Assembly: GCF_900107935.1 (NCBI RefSeq)
Contig: NZ_FNVG01000033.1
Location: 1-42,950, forward strand
Origin: Vibrio hangzhouensis
Lineage (GTDB): Bacteria > Pseudomonadota > Gammaproteobacteria > Enterobacterales > Vibrionaceae
Length of the DNA stretch: 42,950 nt
Direction: 5' to 3'
Shown here: positions 41,811 to 42,950 of the stretch, one piece after another
How positions within the stretch are numbered: the stretch's first letter is position 1
Layout: every line of letters begins with the position of its first letter
Translations under genes and position numbers: made by a program
The notes under the pieces: generated by a model
The model's database searches: none
What the model saw: only the letters and a program-made list of their open reading frames with translations
Told to the model about the DNA's origin: nothing

Positions 41811-42695
41811 TTATAAGCCTCTTTGCCATTCCTGTCGCAATGGGATCCTGTCTGGATGATGGATAGCAAGCTCAATTTTCTGAAGTAATTTTGGCTTATC
41901 TCGCCCCAATACGCCCTTCAAAACCAGATAGTTCGATGCATGGTCTGAGCGAAATATGGTTTTCTCCAGTTCCAGATGCTCTATCAACAGTTTAATTTCT
42001 TCAAACAGTTCCAATTGTGTCAACGGGCGAAACGTACCATTAAAACCTGCCGCTACACGCTCTTCTCCAAACGGAAAGGAGACCACCAGCGTAGACAGAT
42101 AATCAGGCTGAGCAGCATTCATTAGTTTCGCCGAGTTCAAAGCATGCTGCTTACTGTAATTTGGACCTCCTAGCCCGTTAAGTATCATTACCGAGCTCTT
42201 CATCCCTGCCGCTTTGATCTTGTTAAGCGCAGCAAGAGACGAATTAAACGTTTCTCCTTTGTCTACTTTTGCCAATACGTCATCGTCACCACTTTCACAT
42301 CCCACATACATCAGACTAAGGCCAAGCTCTCGAAGTAGCGTCAGTTGTTCGGTCGTTTTGTTGGTTAGGTTGCGCGGCAGGCAGTAGCTTGAAATACGCT
42401 GGACCTGAGGGAAGTATTGGTTAATCAGTTCGCAGATCGCCTGAAGGCGGTGAAACGGTAATGTCATCGCATCACCATCGGCCAGAAACACCCGGTGAAC
42501 CGGTGCTCCGGATTCGGCCACAATGCGCAACTCTTGCTCAATCTCGTCAATTTTCTTGGGACGGAATTTTTTCTGTGGCTGCGTATACATATCGCAGAAT
42601 GTGCATCGATTGTGGCTGCAACCATTGGTTACCTGCAGGATCAGCGATTTCCACTCGGAAGGAGGACGAAAGACGGGGGCGATATAGTTGAGCAT
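41811..42695 (-). CDS. Radical SAM protein
   Basis: A 294-residue radical SAM enzyme. The cluster-binding cysteines are C26, C31 and C34 in TNGCSHNRCTFCDMY, spaced CX4CX2C and not the usual CX3CX2C. The CSHNxCTFCxMY form is known from a bacterial subfamily of Elp3/MiaB-like radical SAM proteins. Also present are the SAM-binding-type stretches VHRVFLADGDAM (66-77) and LMYVGCESGDDDVL (128-141). No second cluster or C-terminal accessory domain is visible. The substrate is unknown. The gene begins 85 bases from the end of the CRISPR array but is read away from it, so proximity probably does not imply a role in CRISPR function. Confidence 0.87.
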   Translation of the reverse strand: MLNYIAPVFRPPSEWKSLILQVTNGCSHNRCTFCDMYTQPQKKFRPKKIDEIEQELRIVAESGAPVHRVFLADGDAMTLPFHRLQAICELINQYFPQVQRISSYCLPRNLTNKTTEQLTLLRELGLSLMYVGCESGDDDVLAKVDKGETFNSSLAALNKIKAAGMKSSVMILNGLGGPNYSKQHALNSAKLMNAAQPDYLSTLVVSFPFGEERVAAGFNGTFRPLTQLELFEEIKLLIEHLELEKTIFRSDHASNYLVLKGVLGRDKPKLLQKIELAIHHPDRIPLRQEWQRGL

Positions 42696-42780
42696 TGTGG
42701 TGATCTTCTAATTATTCACTTTAATAGCATCGTATAGCACTTTCTATTTTCGGAAAACACTGCCTCACTGTGATTACTCC

Positions 42781-42950
42781 TTTTCAATCCACGCGCCTGA
42801 GGGAGGCGCGACCACTGATCGCATTATGGAGATATGGCGAATTCGTGTTTCAATCCACGCGCCTGCGGGAGGCGCGACCTAATGGCTATGACTCGCTAAC
42901 TGGCGAAACCTGGTTTCAATCCACGCGCCTGCGGGAGGCGCGACGCCGAC
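42781..42950 (-). CRISPR. CRISPR array, type I-C-like repeats, leader-distal end (truncated by window)
   Basis: Three 32-base repeats at 42781-42812, 42847-42878 and 42913-42944 are separated by two unrelated 34-base spacers (42813-42846, 42879-42912); a third spacer begins at 42945. Each repeat starts GTTTCAATCCACG, has the stem CGCGCCT/AGGCGCG, and ends GCGCGAC. The reverse complement ends GTGGATTGAAAC, the crRNA tag of type I-C systems, so transcription should run leftward. The first repeat has two changes (T for G at base 1, A for C in the loop), typical of the old, leader-distal repeat. Leader and cas genes should lie to the right, outside the window. Confidence 0.95.

Noticed and set aside
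42696..42780. CRISPR leader in the gap between the radical SAM gene and the array
   Set aside because: Repeat orientation and the degenerate first repeat place the leader at the other end of the array.

Overview
The window reads as chromosomal DNA of a Vibrio species (Vibrionaceae, Gammaproteobacteria). The evidence is a Vibrio-type TfoX/Sxy competence regulator, the PLP-dependent aspartate decarboxylase PanP that vibrios use in place of PanD, a fabV-fadE-psrA cluster arranged as in V. cholerae chromosome I, a HexR regulator, and a bcr-rsuA-radD-...-rplY block that is also conserved in E. coli. Most of the window is core genome with short intergenic gaps and strong hairpin terminators. No rRNA, tRNA or prophage is visible.

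Layout. 1-266: a MITE-like inverted-repeat element. 387-7054: serC, a DUF945 protein, an unusual cytoplasmic histidine kinase with its receiver-only partner, a small outer-membrane-type protein and tfoX. 7426-17003: an HDOD protein, a LysO-type exporter, a small periplasmic protein, panP, hexR, an iron alcohol dehydrogenase (reverse strand), grxA and a YbjL-type antiporter. 17076-21447 (reverse): fabV, fadE and psrA, with a clear PsrA-box palindrome on the psrA promoter. 21448-21841 holds an orphan terminator that suggests a small RNA. 21842-29227: nhaA, an AttEFGH-like ABC system (lipocalin-like protein, FtsX permease, ATPase) and an SDR/DUF2867 protein. 29236-36750: a DUF2913 protein, bcr, rsuA, radD, a PepSY protein with a PhoP/PhoQ-like two-component system, and rplY.

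36751-40782 looks like accessory DNA. It has a noncoding stretch with several nested inverted repeats, an AT-rich acyltransferase-3/SGNH gene typical of surface-polysaccharide O-acetylation, a short Lnt-like gene remnant and a lipoprotein of unknown function. 40948-42695 (reverse) carries a small protein resembling part of malate synthase G and a radical SAM protein. The right edge (42781-42950) enters a CRISPR array with 32-nt type I-C-like repeats. The visible end is leader-distal: its outermost repeat is degenerate and transcription should run leftward, so the leader and any cas genes would lie beyond the window.

The most unusual items are the kinase whose N-terminus is a dead copy of its own response regulator, the stand-alone malate-synthase-like domain, the candidate sRNA before nhaA, the 5S-loop-E-like repeats in the rplY leader, and the inverted-repeat region ahead of the acyltransferase. 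Start codons were moved inward for several genes (hexR, the alcohol dehydrogenase gene, fabV, psrA, rsuA, DUF2913, rplY, acyltransferase) on ribosome-binding-site or family-length grounds. All identifications come from reading the sequence and remembered family features. No database search was run.
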